NCBI GenBank assembly: GCA_003247575.1
Contig: QJZC01000054.1
Span: 1-60,120, forward strand
Length of the DNA: 60,120 nt
Direction: 5' to 3'
Source: Pseudomonadota bacterium
GTDB lineage: Bacteria > Myxococcota_A > UBA9160 > SZUA-336
Shown here: one piece after another, positions 24,898 to 34,333 of the stretch
Layout of the letters: each line of letters begins with the position of its first letter
Position numbering within the stretch: position 1 is the first letter of the stretch
Translations under genes and position numbers: made by a program
The notes under the pieces: generated by a model
The model's database searches: none
The model's input: the letters and a program-made list of their open reading frames with translations, nothing else
What the model was told of the DNA's origin: nothing

Positions 24898-26748
24898 ATG
24901 AGGTTTCCGTCCCAGGCCGCAAAGAAGACTCAGCTCGAGGCGGCGTGCCAGCACACATACGACGTCGTCATCGTCGGAGCTGGCGTAGCCGGTGCCATCA
25001 TCGGAAATGAACTCAGCCGAGCGGGAAAGCGCGTTCTGATGGTCGAAGCAGGCCTCGGTGAGGACATCACCGTCAAGGGATACGAGGAGTACCTTCAGAG
25101 GTTCTACGCCACAGCGGTCAAGGACAATCAGTCACCCTATCCTGTCAATCCCAATGCGCCGATGCCGCGGGGGACGACTGTCCGTCCAGTGGCACCGGGG
25201 CAGCCGGAGACTTCGGGCTACATCGTCCAGACGGGCCCGTTCATCTCTGACACCACCTACACGCGTGTGCTCGGCGGAACCTCGATGCACTGGGAAGCCA
25301 AGACCCCACGCATGCTGCCGGAAGACTTCGAAATGGCGAGCCGCTTCGGCCGCGCGGCGGACTGGCCCATCAGCTACGACGAGCTGGAGCCGTTCTATCG
25401 CCAAGCCGAGCGAGAGATCGGAGTATCGGCCGACGTCGAAGATCAGCGCTACCTGGACCTGCGCTTCCCAGACGACTACGTGTTTCCCATGCGCGGGCTC
25501 CCGTTGTCCTACCTCGATCGGATGGTCGACAAGGGGATTCGAGGCACAGAGGTAGAGATCGACGGGGAGCGCTACCCGCTCAAGGTTCGCCCCTATCCGC
25601 AAGGCCGAAACGGGATTCCGAATTCCGAGTACGACGGTGGCAAGGGGTACGTTCCGGTCGGGGCCGTCAGCACACACCAGGTCGAGGAGGGAGAGCGCTG
25701 CCAGGGCAACAACAACTGTGTTCCGATCTGTCCTGTACAGGCGAAGTATCACGCAGGAAAGACCCTTGCAAAGGCGCTTCAGACCGAGCGGTTGGAGCTT
25801 CTCACGCAGGCCGTTGCCTCGAAGGTGCACGTCGACCCGGAGACCGGCCGCGTGAGCCATATCGAGGTGAAGTACTACGAAGATCCGGACGAGCCGCATT
25901 TCGTCACCGGGAACATCCGGGGACAGCTGTTCGTGCTGAGCGCCGGCGCGATCGAGACGGCGCGACTCCTGCTCGCCTCCAATCTACCCAGCACCAGCGG
26001 GCTCGTGGGCCGGAATCTGATGGATCATGCCTATCTGCTCAACTGGGCTCTCCTGCCCGAAGTCGCCGGCACGATGCGAGGAACGAATGCCACTGGCGGC
26101 ATCGTAGACCTCCGAGGCGGAAGCTTTCGGCGAAGCCAGGCGGCCTTCAGCGTTGACATCCACAACGACGGTTGGGGCTGGGCCGTCGGGTCTCCCTACA
26201 CCGACCTGCTGAACCTCGTCGACGACCACAATCAGTTCGGCGCCCAGTTGAGGCGCGACCTGGCCCAGCGGATCTCCAGCCAGCTTCTGCTGGCCTTCAT
26301 GGTCGAGGTGCTTCCGAATCCGAGCAACCGGGTGACGGTGGACCCTGCATACACCGATGCGCTCGGAAACATGCGCCCGGTCGTATCGTTCTCGGTCCCC
26401 GACTACACGATGCGGGGCGTCGCCTATGCGCGTCGGTTTGCGCAGACGGTGTTTCAGCGCCTCGGGGCCCGCGACTATACGTTCTATGACCCGACAGACT
26501 ATGGCTACATCCATTACGAGGGCGACGGCTACATCATCCGCGGCGGAAATCACTTGGCGGGAACCCACATCATGGGAACCGACAAGCACACCTCGGTGGT
26601 CAATTCCGATCAGCGTTCCTGGGATCACCAGAATCTCTATCTGGTCGGAGGGGGAAGCATGCCCTCGATCGGCACAGCCAACGTGACGCTGACGCTCTCG
26701 GCGCTGTGCTTCAAGACCGCCCAGGCGATGCTCGAAGAGCTGCGCTGA
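24898..26748 (+). CDS. GMC-family FAD-dependent sugar dehydrogenase 2
   Basis: This 616-residue paralogue of the preceding enzyme starts after AGGAGG. It has the FAD motif VVIVGAGVAGAIIGNEL near residues 22-38 and an iron-sulfur-type motif CQGNNNCVPICP (CX5CX3CP) near residue 268. LVGRNLMDHAYL and LAGTHIMGTD with GGSMPSIGTANVTLTL follow near the end. The N-terminus carries about 20 extra residues and no signal peptide. It sits 45 bp after dehydrogenase 1 and 30 bp before the ferritin-like gene. Its partner is probably the second small subunit (27876). Two copies suggest oxidation of two substrates or a heteromeric complex. Confidence 0.9.
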   Translation: MRFPSQAAKKTQLEAACQHTYDVVIVGAGVAGAIIGNELSRAGKRVLMVEAGLGEDITVKGYEEYLQRFYATAVKDNQSPYPVNPNAPMPRGTTVRPVAPGQPETSGYIVQTGPFISDTTYTRVLGGTSMHWEAKTPRMLPEDFEMASRFGRAADWPISYDELEPFYRQAEREIGVSADVEDQRYLDLRFPDDYVFPMRGLPLSYLDRMVDKGIRGTEVEIDGERYPLKVRPYPQGRNGIPNSEYDGGKGYVPVGAVSTHQVEEGERCQGNNNCVPICPVQAKYHAGKTLAKALQTERLELLTQAVASKVHVDPETGRVSHIEVKYYEDPDEPHFVTGNIRGQLFVLSAGAIETARLLLASNLPSTSGLVGRNLMDHAYLLNWALLPEVAGTMRGTNATGGIVDLRGGSFRRSQAAFSVDIHNDGWGWAVGSPYTDLLNLVDDHNQFGAQLRRDLAQRISSQLLLAFMVEVLPNPSNRVTVDPAYTDALGNMRPVVSFSVPDYTMRGVAYARRFAQTVFQRLGARDYTFYDPTDYGYIHYEGDGYIIRGGNHLAGTHIMGTDKHTSVVNSDQRSWDHQNLYLVGGGSMPSIGTANVTLTLSALCFKTAQAMLEELR

Positions 26749-26778
26749 ACGAATCCATCGAATTCACCGGAGGACAAG

Positions 26779-27879
26779 ATGGCCGCGACCGACATCCAGA
26801 CGATTGACTGCCTCAAAGATTATCTGTATCGCGCGATGCAACTCGAGCACGCCACGATTCCTGCGTACCTCAGCGCGATGTACTCGATTCATCCACAGAC
26901 CAACTCGGATGCGTATCACATCCTTCGCGTGGTGGTGGTCGAAGAGATGCTGCATCTCACCATCGCGGCCAATCTGATGAATGCTGTCGGGGGCAAGCCG
27001 GACCTGACTCGGGCAGACTTCGTGCCCGAGTTTCCCACCTATCTTCCGGACGGTGAGAAAGATTTCCAGGTGAGCCTGCAGTGCTTCTCTCCGAGTGCAC
27101 TGGATACCTTCCTGAAGATCGAACGCCCCGGTCTTGCCCCGGATGCGAACACACGGCGTATTCCTCGCCGATCTCGAGGCACGGCCAAGCTCGCCGCATG
27201 CCCCGAGGACGAGGAGCTCGAGTTCTACAGCATTGGAGACTTCTACCAGGAGATCGAACGCGGCTTCGAGCACCTGTACCGAGTACATGGAGCAGCGCTC
27301 TTCTCTGGGGATCCGAAGCGACAGATCACCTCGGAGTACTACTATTCCGGCGGTGGAGAGCTCAGGCCGGTCGTATGCATGGAGTCGGCGCGCGCCGCGA
27401 TCGGACTGATCACCGGTCAGGGAGAGGGGGACGGCGGCGGAATCTACGACGCCGAGCGAGAGCTCGCCCACTTCTATAGATTCGAACAGCTCAAACTCGG
27501 AAAATACTATGAGCCGGGGGACGTTCCGCATGATCCGAAGGGTCCGCCGTGCCAGGTCGACTGGACGGCGGTCTACCCCACCTATACCAATCCTCGACTC
27601 GAGAAATTCGACGCGTCGTCGGAGCTCTACGAATACGCTCGCGACTTCAACCGAGACTACGCAGAGTTCCTGGCGCTCGTGACCGAAGCATTCAACGGCA
27701 AGCCTCAACTCCTGCTGGATGCGGTCCCCAAGATGTTCCGACTACGCAATGGGGCCATGCAGCTCATGCGCAATCCCCTCCCGGCCTCGAAGGCCAGCGC
27801 AGATTCCGCCGCCGCCGGACAACCCGACGGACCTGCGAACGCCGCACCCACCTTCGAGGTCGCGGAGTTCGCACGATGA
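26779..27879 (+). CDS. Ferritin-like diiron protein (VioB/iminophenylpyruvate-dimer-synthase-type domain, PF12902)
   Basis: This 366-residue protein starts after CCGGAGGACAAG. The first ~230 residues form a ferritin-like four-helix domain with metal-ligand patterns LEHATIPAYLSAM (Glu) and VVEEMLHLTIAANLM (EExxH) near residues 25-65, then YQEIERGFEHLYR. This domain is known from VioB/RebD-type enzymes of indolocarbazole and violacein pathways and from many uncharacterised proteins. The C-terminal tail is Ala/Pro-rich. Its stop overlaps the next start (ATGA), tying it to the second dehydrogenase small subunit. A diiron or heme-linked oxidation step in the pathway is inferred. Confidence 0.87.
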   Translation: MAATDIQTIDCLKDYLYRAMQLEHATIPAYLSAMYSIHPQTNSDAYHILRVVVVEEMLHLTIAANLMNAVGGKPDLTRADFVPEFPTYLPDGEKDFQVSLQCFSPSALDTFLKIERPGLAPDANTRRIPRRSRGTAKLAACPEDEELEFYSIGDFYQEIERGFEHLYRVHGAALFSGDPKRQITSEYYYSGGGELRPVVCMESARAAIGLITGQGEGDGGGIYDAERELAHFYRFEQLKLGKYYEPGDVPHDPKGPPCQVDWTAVYPTYTNPRLEKFDASSELYEYARDFNRDYAEFLALVTEAFNGKPQLLLDAVPKMFRLRNGAMQLMRNPLPASKASADSAAAGQPDGPANAAPTFEVAEFAR

Positions 27880-28340
27880 GGCATCACGCGATCGACGTGT
27901 TCTTGCGCTTCTCCGCCGAGGTCACCGGCTTCAAGATCGTCGAGCTACGCGGGACGGGTGAGTCGGGTGAGTACCTGGGAACACTCGACCGTATCGTCGG
28001 CCCCGACGTTGTCGATGAGCTGCTCTCTGCCTACGCAGAACTGCAACCCAGGGAAGAAGCCGAGCGAGAACAGCTGCTGCGACGCCAGATCTTCGGCAAT
28101 GAGAAACTCGGGCCGATTGCGCGCAACATCATCAAGCTTTGGTACGTCGGAATCTGGTACCAGCTTCCCAGGAATTGGCGCGAGCGGTGGGGGGTTCGGG
28201 AGGCGGACGTGACCTTCACGGTCTCCCCGAATGCCTACACCGAAGGACTCCTGTGGCCGGCGATTGGAGCCAACCCCGCGGGTGCCCGCGCCCCTGGCTA
28301 TGGCTCCTGGGCCTTGCCGCCCGAGATCCCGCAGGTGTGA
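27876..28340 (+). CDS. Dehydrogenase small subunit 2, no export signal
   Basis: This 154-residue homologue of the 22622 gene has matching blocks FLRFSAEVTGFKIVELRGTG, IARNIIKLWYVGIWYQLP and LLWPAIGANPAGA. Again no twin-arginine or other signal is visible at the N-terminus. The start at 27876 is fixed by the ATGA overlap with the ferritin-like gene. By position it probably pairs with dehydrogenase 2, whose gene is separated from it only by the ferritin-like protein. Confidence 0.82.
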   Translation: MRHHAIDVFLRFSAEVTGFKIVELRGTGESGEYLGTLDRIVGPDVVDELLSAYAELQPREEAEREQLLRRQIFGNEKLGPIARNIIKLWYVGIWYQLPRNWRERWGVREADVTFTVSPNAYTEGLLWPAIGANPAGARAPGYGSWALPPEIPQV

Positions 28341-28452
28341 GGGACCTAGAGGCTCGCTGCGACAGGGACGCACTGCAGACAACCTCCAGCCGCACCCGAC
28401 ACCGTCCGCCGCGTTCAGGGTGCAAGTGAATCGAACGCAGGGAGATCCGCGC

Positions 28453-29469
28453 GTGGCATCGAAACGACCGATCTACTTCAGCTTCTTCATGTTCGACTCG
28501 AACACGAGGCTGTATGACGAGCATCTTCGATCTGCATACTGCGGCCACATGAAGAAGCTCGCAGGATACGGCTACGACGGATTCGAGCTGCACGCCGGGC
28601 GCTCTCCGGCGTTCGAGATCACCTATCCGACGTATCGGGACGAGGTCGAGGCCTACGCACGCCTGAGACAGGAGATGGATGACACCGGGCTCGAACACAT
28701 CGAGCTGGCCACGAACGTCGGCGTAACTCCCTCTCTGGACCCGAGTTCGGATGATCCGGAGGTACGCGCAGCCGGCGCGGAGTTCCTCCGCTCGCGCATC
28801 GATATCACCTCGGCATTGCGGGCGGAGGTGATGATGGGTCCAGTCGTCATTCCCTACGGTGGCTTCGTCCACTCGGCGCCGAACGGCACTCCACTCTGGA
28901 GCGACGCGCTCCAGGACTCGCTGGAGCGGCGCTATCGAAACGCAGCGCCCATCTTGAACGAAATTGGGGAGTACGCCGCCACCAAGGGCGTAAAGGTCGC
29001 CATCGAGCCCATCTCACACTGGGAAACCCCGGGGCCCAATACGCTGGCGCAGGTTCGAGACTTTCTCGAGCGAGTGCCCTCGAGACAGGTCGGCGTCGTC
29101 ATCGACAGCGCGCACGAAACCCTCGACGGCGCGGGGCCAGAGACCTTCGCAAAGCAGGTCGCTGCGCTCGCGGATGCGGGCAGACTCCACTACGCCCAGG
29201 CATCTGCTCCGGATCGCGGAAGCCTGGGAGCGAGCTGGCTGCCGTGGCAACCGATCTTTCGGCCGCTCTTGTCCCACTACGACGGACCCGTTGCGATCGA
29301 GATCTTCAACGCTGTGCCCGACTTTGCATCTGGGCTCCGACTGAGCCGTAGGAAGTACTGGATTCCTGGGCTCGACGAACCCGCGATCGGGCCGAGCGCG
29401 TACGACGCCGCGCAGGCATCGCTTGCCAAGCTTCGTGCGGAGTTCTGCGAGATCGAGCAGCCGTGCTGA
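28453..29469 (+). CDS. TIM-barrel sugar isomerase/epimerase-like protein
   Basis: This 338-residue AP-endonuclease-2-type TIM barrel starts at GTG 28453, 9 nt after AGGGAG; the frame extends further upstream but overlaps the previous gene. The strand-end residues expected to hold the divalent metal are present: VAIEPISHWETP (Glu), VGVVIDSAHETLDG (Asp/His) and VAIEIFNAVPDF (Glu). Related proteins isomerise or epimerise sugars, and some act on 3-keto sugars made by GMC dehydrogenases, as in C-glycoside deglycosidation. The setting directly after two dehydrogenase pairs supports a keto-sugar substrate. Confidence 0.87.
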   Translation: MASKRPIYFSFFMFDSNTRLYDEHLRSAYCGHMKKLAGYGYDGFELHAGRSPAFEITYPTYRDEVEAYARLRQEMDDTGLEHIELATNVGVTPSLDPSSDDPEVRAAGAEFLRSRIDITSALRAEVMMGPVVIPYGGFVHSAPNGTPLWSDALQDSLERRYRNAAPILNEIGEYAATKGVKVAIEPISHWETPGPNTLAQVRDFLERVPSRQVGVVIDSAHETLDGAGPETFAKQVAALADAGRLHYAQASAPDRGSLGASWLPWQPIFRPLLSHYDGPVAIEIFNAVPDFASGLRLSRRKYWIPGLDEPAIGPSAYDAAQASLAKLRAEFCEIEQPC

Positions 29470-29519
29470 CTCCCTTCTTGCTGACAGTGGCTCGCGCCGC
29501 AGGGACAGGAGAAACACAC

Positions 29520-29561
29520 ATGGGCACCAAGAAGCGAGACTCTGGACGGCCTGCATCATGA
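29520..29561 (+). CDS. Candidate 13-codon leader ORF coupled to the debranching enzyme
   Basis: ATG 29520 follows ACAGGAGAAACACAC, a better ribosome site than that of the next gene. It encodes MGTKKRDSGRPAS, and its TGA overlaps the ATG of the debranching enzyme (ATGA). It could feed ribosomes to that start, or mark a sequence error. Confidence 0.35.
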   Translation: MGTKKRDSGRPAS

Positions 29562-31588
29562 GCGTCCGATTGGGGCGCGCGCTGCTGGGCTCGCTGACGA
29601 CGGCGGAGAACCGTGAGTGGCTCGTCACCAACGGCATCGGGGGCTACGCCTCCGGCACAGTCGGCGGTTCCATCTCGCGCGGCTACCACGGACTGCTCGT
29701 CGCCGCGCTTCAGCCCCCCGTGGACCGGCGCGTGATGTGTGTCAAGTTGGACGAGACCATCGAGTACACAGGGACACGCTTCGAGCTGGCTACGAATCGG
29801 TGGGCTTCAGGAACGATCGCGCCAGAAGGAACACGGAACATCCAGAGCTTCGAGCTCGAGGGCTCGGTGCCGACCTGGCGCTATGCGCTCGGAGACGCTC
29901 TTTTGGACAAGCGTGTCTGGATGGAGCACGGAGCGAACACCACGTGGGTGGCGTGGACCTTGGTTTCGTCGGCTGCACCGATCTCGATGTCCGTCCGCGC
30001 GATCGTGGACAACCGGATCTTCCACAATACCGGACAAACGGCATGGCCAGCCCAGGTGAGCACCATCGACGCCGGGGTGCGGGTGGTCTCGGGCGGCGAC
30101 GGCGCGCGCCCGCTGGTGCTGCGAGCGTCCGCAGGCACCGCCCGAGCCGCGAACGAACTCTACCGCGGCTTCTTGCTGCCCGCCGAAACCCGGCGTGGCC
30201 TGCGCGACACCGACGACCACGTACACGCCGCCACGCTCGAAGTCACCTTGCAGCCCGGGGAGACGTGGCTCGTCTTGGCGAGCGCAGAGGATGATCCTTC
30301 CATCGATCTCGGGGCCCTCGAGCGACGCCAGGCGCGAGATCGATCGCTGGTCGTAGCCTGGACGCAAGCGCGTAGCCACGGGAGCTGGCCGGATTGGGCA
30401 GAGCGACTCGTGTTCGCAGCCGATCAATTCGTCGTCGAACGTCCTTCTGGCGATAGCGAGAAGGGTCGCAGTGTGATCGCCGGCTACCACTGGTTCGAGG
30501 ACTGGGGCCGGGACACGATGATCAGCCTCCCTGGCCTCACCCTCAATACCGGGCGGAGCGAAGAGGCCGCGCCGATTCTCAGAACGTTCGCTCGCTACAC
30601 AAGCCAGGGCATGCTGCCCAACCGCTTCCCCGACGGGGCGACGACTCCCGAGTACAATACCATCGACGCCACACTCTGGTACTTTCAGGCAATTCGTGCG
30701 TACCACGAAGCAACGGGCGACGACGAGTTGCTGCGCGATCTGTGGCCCACCCTGTCCTCGATCATCGAGTGGCATGTCGAAGGTACACGCTACGGCATCC
30801 GTGTAGACCCCGCCGATGGACTGCTCTTCGGGGGACGCGAGGGCGTGCAGTTGACCTGGATGGATGCCAAGGTCGGCGATCGCGTGATCACGCCGCGCAT
30901 CGGCAAACCGGTCGAGGTCAACGCACTCTGGTTCAATGCCCTCGTCGCGATGGTGGCCTTCGCCGAGCAGATCGGTGAGTCCACGGAACCCTGGGCGAGC
31001 CGGGCCAAGGCCGCGCGCACGGGGTTCCTGAGATTCTGGAACGAGGACACAGGATACTGCTTCGACGTTCTCGACGGCCCGTCGGGACACGAAGCTCGGC
31101 TGCGCCCAAACCAGCTCCTGGCGATTTCCCTGCCGGAAAGCCCACTCGCTGAGGAGCAGCAACGTCAGGTGCTCGCAGCATGCAGCCGAGCGCTCTTGAC
31201 CTCGTTCGGACTGCGATCGCTCGCGCCCTCGGATCCGGAGTACCAAGGGACCTACGCCGGAGACTCCTCGCACCGAGACGGTGCGTATCACCAGGGGACG
31301 GTGTGGGCATGGCTGATCGGCCCCTATGTGCAGGCTCACCTCAAGATCCTGCGGGATCCGGACGCCGCGATGCGCATCCTCGAGCCGCTCGGGGATCACC
31401 TTGCAGCTGCGGGGCTCGGAAGCATCAGCGAGATCTTCGACGGCGATGCGCCGTTCGCTGCGCGCGGTTGTATCGCACAGGCGTGGAGCGTCGCTGAAGT
31501 GCTCCGTGCACTGGATCGAGTCGTCGGAGCACGAGCAGGAAACCGACCTCACGCGCCGCAGCGGGCATCTGCCCAAGGGGAGGCGTAG
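29558..31588 (+). CDS. Glycogen-debranching-type amylo-alpha-1,6-glucosidase
   Basis: This 676-residue protein has two domains. The N-terminal beta domain begins with WLVTNGIGGYASGTVGGS and RGYHGLLVAA, the signature of bacterial debranching-enzyme N-terminal domains. The C-terminal (alpha/alpha)6 barrel carries the catalytic signature GYHWFEDWGRDTMISLPGL near residue 310 and further active-site segments PEYNTIDATLWYF, DAKVGD and HRDGAYHQGTVWAWLIGPY. It hydrolyses alpha-glucosidic branches, in the cytosol as no signal is visible. ATG 29558 is preferred because the frame upstream lacks family sequence. Five nt separate it from the next glucosidase. Confidence 0.9.
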   Translation: MSVRLGRALLGSLTTAENREWLVTNGIGGYASGTVGGSISRGYHGLLVAALQPPVDRRVMCVKLDETIEYTGTRFELATNRWASGTIAPEGTRNIQSFELEGSVPTWRYALGDALLDKRVWMEHGANTTWVAWTLVSSAAPISMSVRAIVDNRIFHNTGQTAWPAQVSTIDAGVRVVSGGDGARPLVLRASAGTARAANELYRGFLLPAETRRGLRDTDDHVHAATLEVTLQPGETWLVLASAEDDPSIDLGALERRQARDRSLVVAWTQARSHGSWPDWAERLVFAADQFVVERPSGDSEKGRSVIAGYHWFEDWGRDTMISLPGLTLNTGRSEEAAPILRTFARYTSQGMLPNRFPDGATTPEYNTIDATLWYFQAIRAYHEATGDDELLRDLWPTLSSIIEWHVEGTRYGIRVDPADGLLFGGREGVQLTWMDAKVGDRVITPRIGKPVEVNALWFNALVAMVAFAEQIGESTEPWASRAKAARTGFLRFWNEDTGYCFDVLDGPSGHEARLRPNQLLAISLPESPLAEEQQRQVLAACSRALLTSFGLRSLAPSDPEYQGTYAGDSSHRDGAYHQGTVWAWLIGPYVQAHLKILRDPDAAMRILEPLGDHLAAAGLGSISEIFDGDAPFAARGCIAQAWSVAEVLRALDRVVGARAGNRPHAPQRASAQGEA

Positions 31589-31593
31589 CGAAA

Positions 31594-34311
31594 ATGGCAC
31601 CTCGATCTGGCCGAGAAGCCAAGCGAGTGACTGAGGCGTATTCTGGAGATCCCGGGCCCGGATGGCTGACCTGGGGCCCCTATCTGTCCGAGCGGCAGTG
31701 GGGCACGGTCCGCGAGGACTACAGCGCAGGCGGGGACGCGTGGAATTACCTTCCACACGACCACGCCCGTAGTCGCGCGTACCGCTGGGGCGAGGATGGC
31801 CTGGCAGGGTTGTCGGACGACAAGCAGCAACTCTGTTTCGCCTTGGCCCTCTGGAACAGGCGAGACCCCATCCTCAAGGAGCGGCTGTTCGGCCTGACCA
31901 ACAATGAGGGAAACCACGGCGAGGATGTAAAGGAGTACTACTACTTTCTCGACAACACGCCGACGCACAGCTGGATGACGTGGCTGTACAAGTATCCCCA
32001 GCGCGCGTTTCCCTACGAGGACTTGGTCTCTGAAAATGCTCGCCGCAAGCTCGAGGACCCGCACGCGCTCGAGTACGAGCTCATCGACACGGGAATCTTC
32101 GAGGAAGACCGCTACTTCGACGTGGGTGTGACCTACGCGAAGGCCAGCCCCGAGGACATCTGTATCCAGATCACAGTGACCAATCGGGGTCCCGAAGCCG
32201 CAGTGCTCGACGTGCTCCCTACGCTCTGGTTCCGCAATCAGTGGTCGTGGGTGGAAGACGCCGAGCGCCCAAGATTGCAGACGAGCGGGAGCTTCAGTCC
32301 GGGTGGTGTCGGCAGGTTGCACGCCATGCCTGCAGGAGCGTCAGAACCGGAGATGATGCTCTACTGCGATGGACCCGCCGAGCTGCTGTTCACCGAGAAC
32401 GAGACAAACTCCGCGCGCCTGTTCGGTGCGTCGAACTCTCCGCGCTATCCCAAGGACGGGATCAACGACTACATCGTGTCCGGCCGCCAGACCGTAAACC
32501 CGCAGGCCACTGGTACGAAGGCCTCGGCGCGCTGGACGCTGGAGCTCGCACCGAACGCGACGAAGACCCTGAAGTTGCGGCTCAGCTCGAGACTGGAGGT
32601 TTCCGAGCCGTTCGATGCGAGCTTCGACGCCACCTTCACGGACCGAAAGGCCGATGCCGATGCCTGGTGGGCTGGTATCACTCCCGAGGGATTGAGCGCA
32701 GAGCGAAAGGCAATTCTGCGTCAAGCATATGCCGGCATGCTTTGGAGCAAGCAATACTACTACTTCGTCGTGAGTCAGTGGCTGGACGGAGATCCCACTC
32801 AGCCTAGTCCGCCCAAGGGGCGCAGCCGAAACCGGGACTGGAGGCACCTGTACGCCAGCAACATTCTGACGATGCCCGACACCTGGGAGTATCCGTGGTT
32901 CGCTGCATGGGACCTGTGCTTCCAGGCGGTGGTGTTCTCACGTATCGACGCTCGGTTCGCAAAGAACCAACTGCTGGCTCTCGCGCGCGAATGGTACATG
33001 TCCCCGGCAGGCGCCATTCCCGCCTATGAATGGGCCTTCGGTGACGTCAACCCGCCGCTGCATGCCTGGGCAGCGCTGCAAATCTTCGAGATCGAGCGCC
33101 AGATGCACGGCGGCGAAGGTGACTACGACTTCCTCGAGGCGATCTTTCGCTACTGCCTGATGTACTTCACCTGGTGGAGCAACCGCAAGGATGCGGACGG
33201 AAATGACCTTTTCGGAGGCGGCTTCCTCGGGCTCGACAACATCTCGATCATCGACCGAAGTCACGTGGCCCAGCTGGCGGAGCAGATTCACGAGCCCGTA
33301 GAGCTGAGCCAGTCGGATGGCACGAGCTGGATGGGGATGTTCTGCCTGAACCTGATGGACATGGCGCTGCGCTTGAGCCAGGCGGGCAGGCCCGAGTATG
33401 AGCGCATGGCCGACAAGTTCTTCCAGCACTTCGTGTTCATCACCGACGCGATCAATGGTGTCCACTACGACGGTGAAGAGGAAGTCTCTCTCTGGGACGA
33501 GGACGACGGCTTCTACTACGATGTCCTCAGGGTCGGCCGGCCTGGGTCCGCGCGCTACCTACAGGTGAAGCTGCGTTCCCTGGTTGGTGTGATCGCCCTC
33601 TTCCCGTGCTTCATCATCGATGTCGCTCAGCTCAAGGAGTCGATCGCGAGTGGCCTCCGCGCGCGGATCGACTGGTTCCTGAAGCAGCACCCGGAGCTGC
33701 TCGATCAGATCCTCGTCACCCAGCAGAACGGAAATCAGCGTCACCTACTGGCCTTCGTCAAGCCAGATCGCCTCGAGCGAATCCTGCAGCACGTACTCGA
33801 CGAGTCGGAGATGCTCAGTCCACACGGCGTCCGCAGTGTTTCGCGAGCCTATCTCGATCCTCCATATCAGCTGAATGTCGATGGCACCGTGCTGACTGAG
33901 CGCTACGAACCTGCCGAGTCGGCGGTGGGCTTGTTCGGAGGCAACTCCAACTGGCGGGGTCCCGTGTGGTTCCCGATCAATTTCCTGCTCGTTCAAACCC
34001 TCGCGCGCTACCACGAGTTTCTGGGTGAGGATTTCACGGTGGAATTTCCCTCTGGTTCCGGACGGCGGGCGACGCTTCGCGAGGTGGCCGACCGACTGAC
34101 GGAACGGATGGTTTCCATCTTCGAGCGCGGAGCGGACGGAAGGCGCCCTGTCTTCGGCGGGAACGAGACCTTTCAGACGAACCCCGAATGGCGGGACCAC
34201 TTGCTCTTTTACGAATACTTCCACGGCGACAACGGTGCGGGCATCGGCGCTTCGCACCAAACGGGCTGGACCGGACTCGTCGCGGAGTTGCTGCGGGGAG
34301 TTCGGGGCTGA
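31594..34311 (+). CDS. GH63-type alpha-glucosidase (MGH1-like)
   Basis: This 905-residue glucosidase has an N-terminal beta-sandwich (YLSERQWGTVREDYSAGGDA, YRWGEDGLAG, LFGLTNNEGNHGED). Its large (alpha/alpha)6 catalytic barrel carries the GH63 blocks WEYPWFAAWDLCFQAVVFS, the acid-containing PAYEWAFGDVNPPLHAWA, NWRGPVWFPINFLL and NETFQTNPEWRDHL. Bacterial relatives hydrolyse alpha-glucosyl or mannosyl linkages, for example in glucosyl-glycerate or mannosylglycerate. No signal peptide is present. It begins 6 nt after the debranching enzyme with GGGGAGG upstream. Together with that gene, it suggests intracellular hydrolysis of an alpha-linked oligosaccharide or polymer. Confidence 0.9.
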   Translation: MAPRSGREAKRVTEAYSGDPGPGWLTWGPYLSERQWGTVREDYSAGGDAWNYLPHDHARSRAYRWGEDGLAGLSDDKQQLCFALALWNRRDPILKERLFGLTNNEGNHGEDVKEYYYFLDNTPTHSWMTWLYKYPQRAFPYEDLVSENARRKLEDPHALEYELIDTGIFEEDRYFDVGVTYAKASPEDICIQITVTNRGPEAAVLDVLPTLWFRNQWSWVEDAERPRLQTSGSFSPGGVGRLHAMPAGASEPEMMLYCDGPAELLFTENETNSARLFGASNSPRYPKDGINDYIVSGRQTVNPQATGTKASARWTLELAPNATKTLKLRLSSRLEVSEPFDASFDATFTDRKADADAWWAGITPEGLSAERKAILRQAYAGMLWSKQYYYFVVSQWLDGDPTQPSPPKGRSRNRDWRHLYASNILTMPDTWEYPWFAAWDLCFQAVVFSRIDARFAKNQLLALAREWYMSPAGAIPAYEWAFGDVNPPLHAWAALQIFEIERQMHGGEGDYDFLEAIFRYCLMYFTWWSNRKDADGNDLFGGGFLGLDNISIIDRSHVAQLAEQIHEPVELSQSDGTSWMGMFCLNLMDMALRLSQAGRPEYERMADKFFQHFVFITDAINGVHYDGEEEVSLWDEDDGFYYDVLRVGRPGSARYLQVKLRSLVGVIALFPCFIIDVAQLKESIASGLRARIDWFLKQHPELLDQILVTQQNGNQRHLLAFVKPDRLERILQHVLDESEMLSPHGVRSVSRAYLDPPYQLNVDGTVLTERYEPAESAVGLFGGNSNWRGPVWFPINFLLVQTLARYHEFLGEDFTVEFPSGSGRRATLREVADRLTERMVSIFERGADGRRPVFGGNETFQTNPEWRDHLLFYEYFHGDNGAGIGASHQTGWTGLVAELLRGVRG

Positions 34312-34333
34312 ACACCCCGGGAGGAGGCTGTAG

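Noticed and set aside
29807..31756. 649-codon open frame antisense to the debranching enzyme
   Set aside because: High-GC shadow frame. The plus-strand protein has full family motifs, and the antisense product has none.
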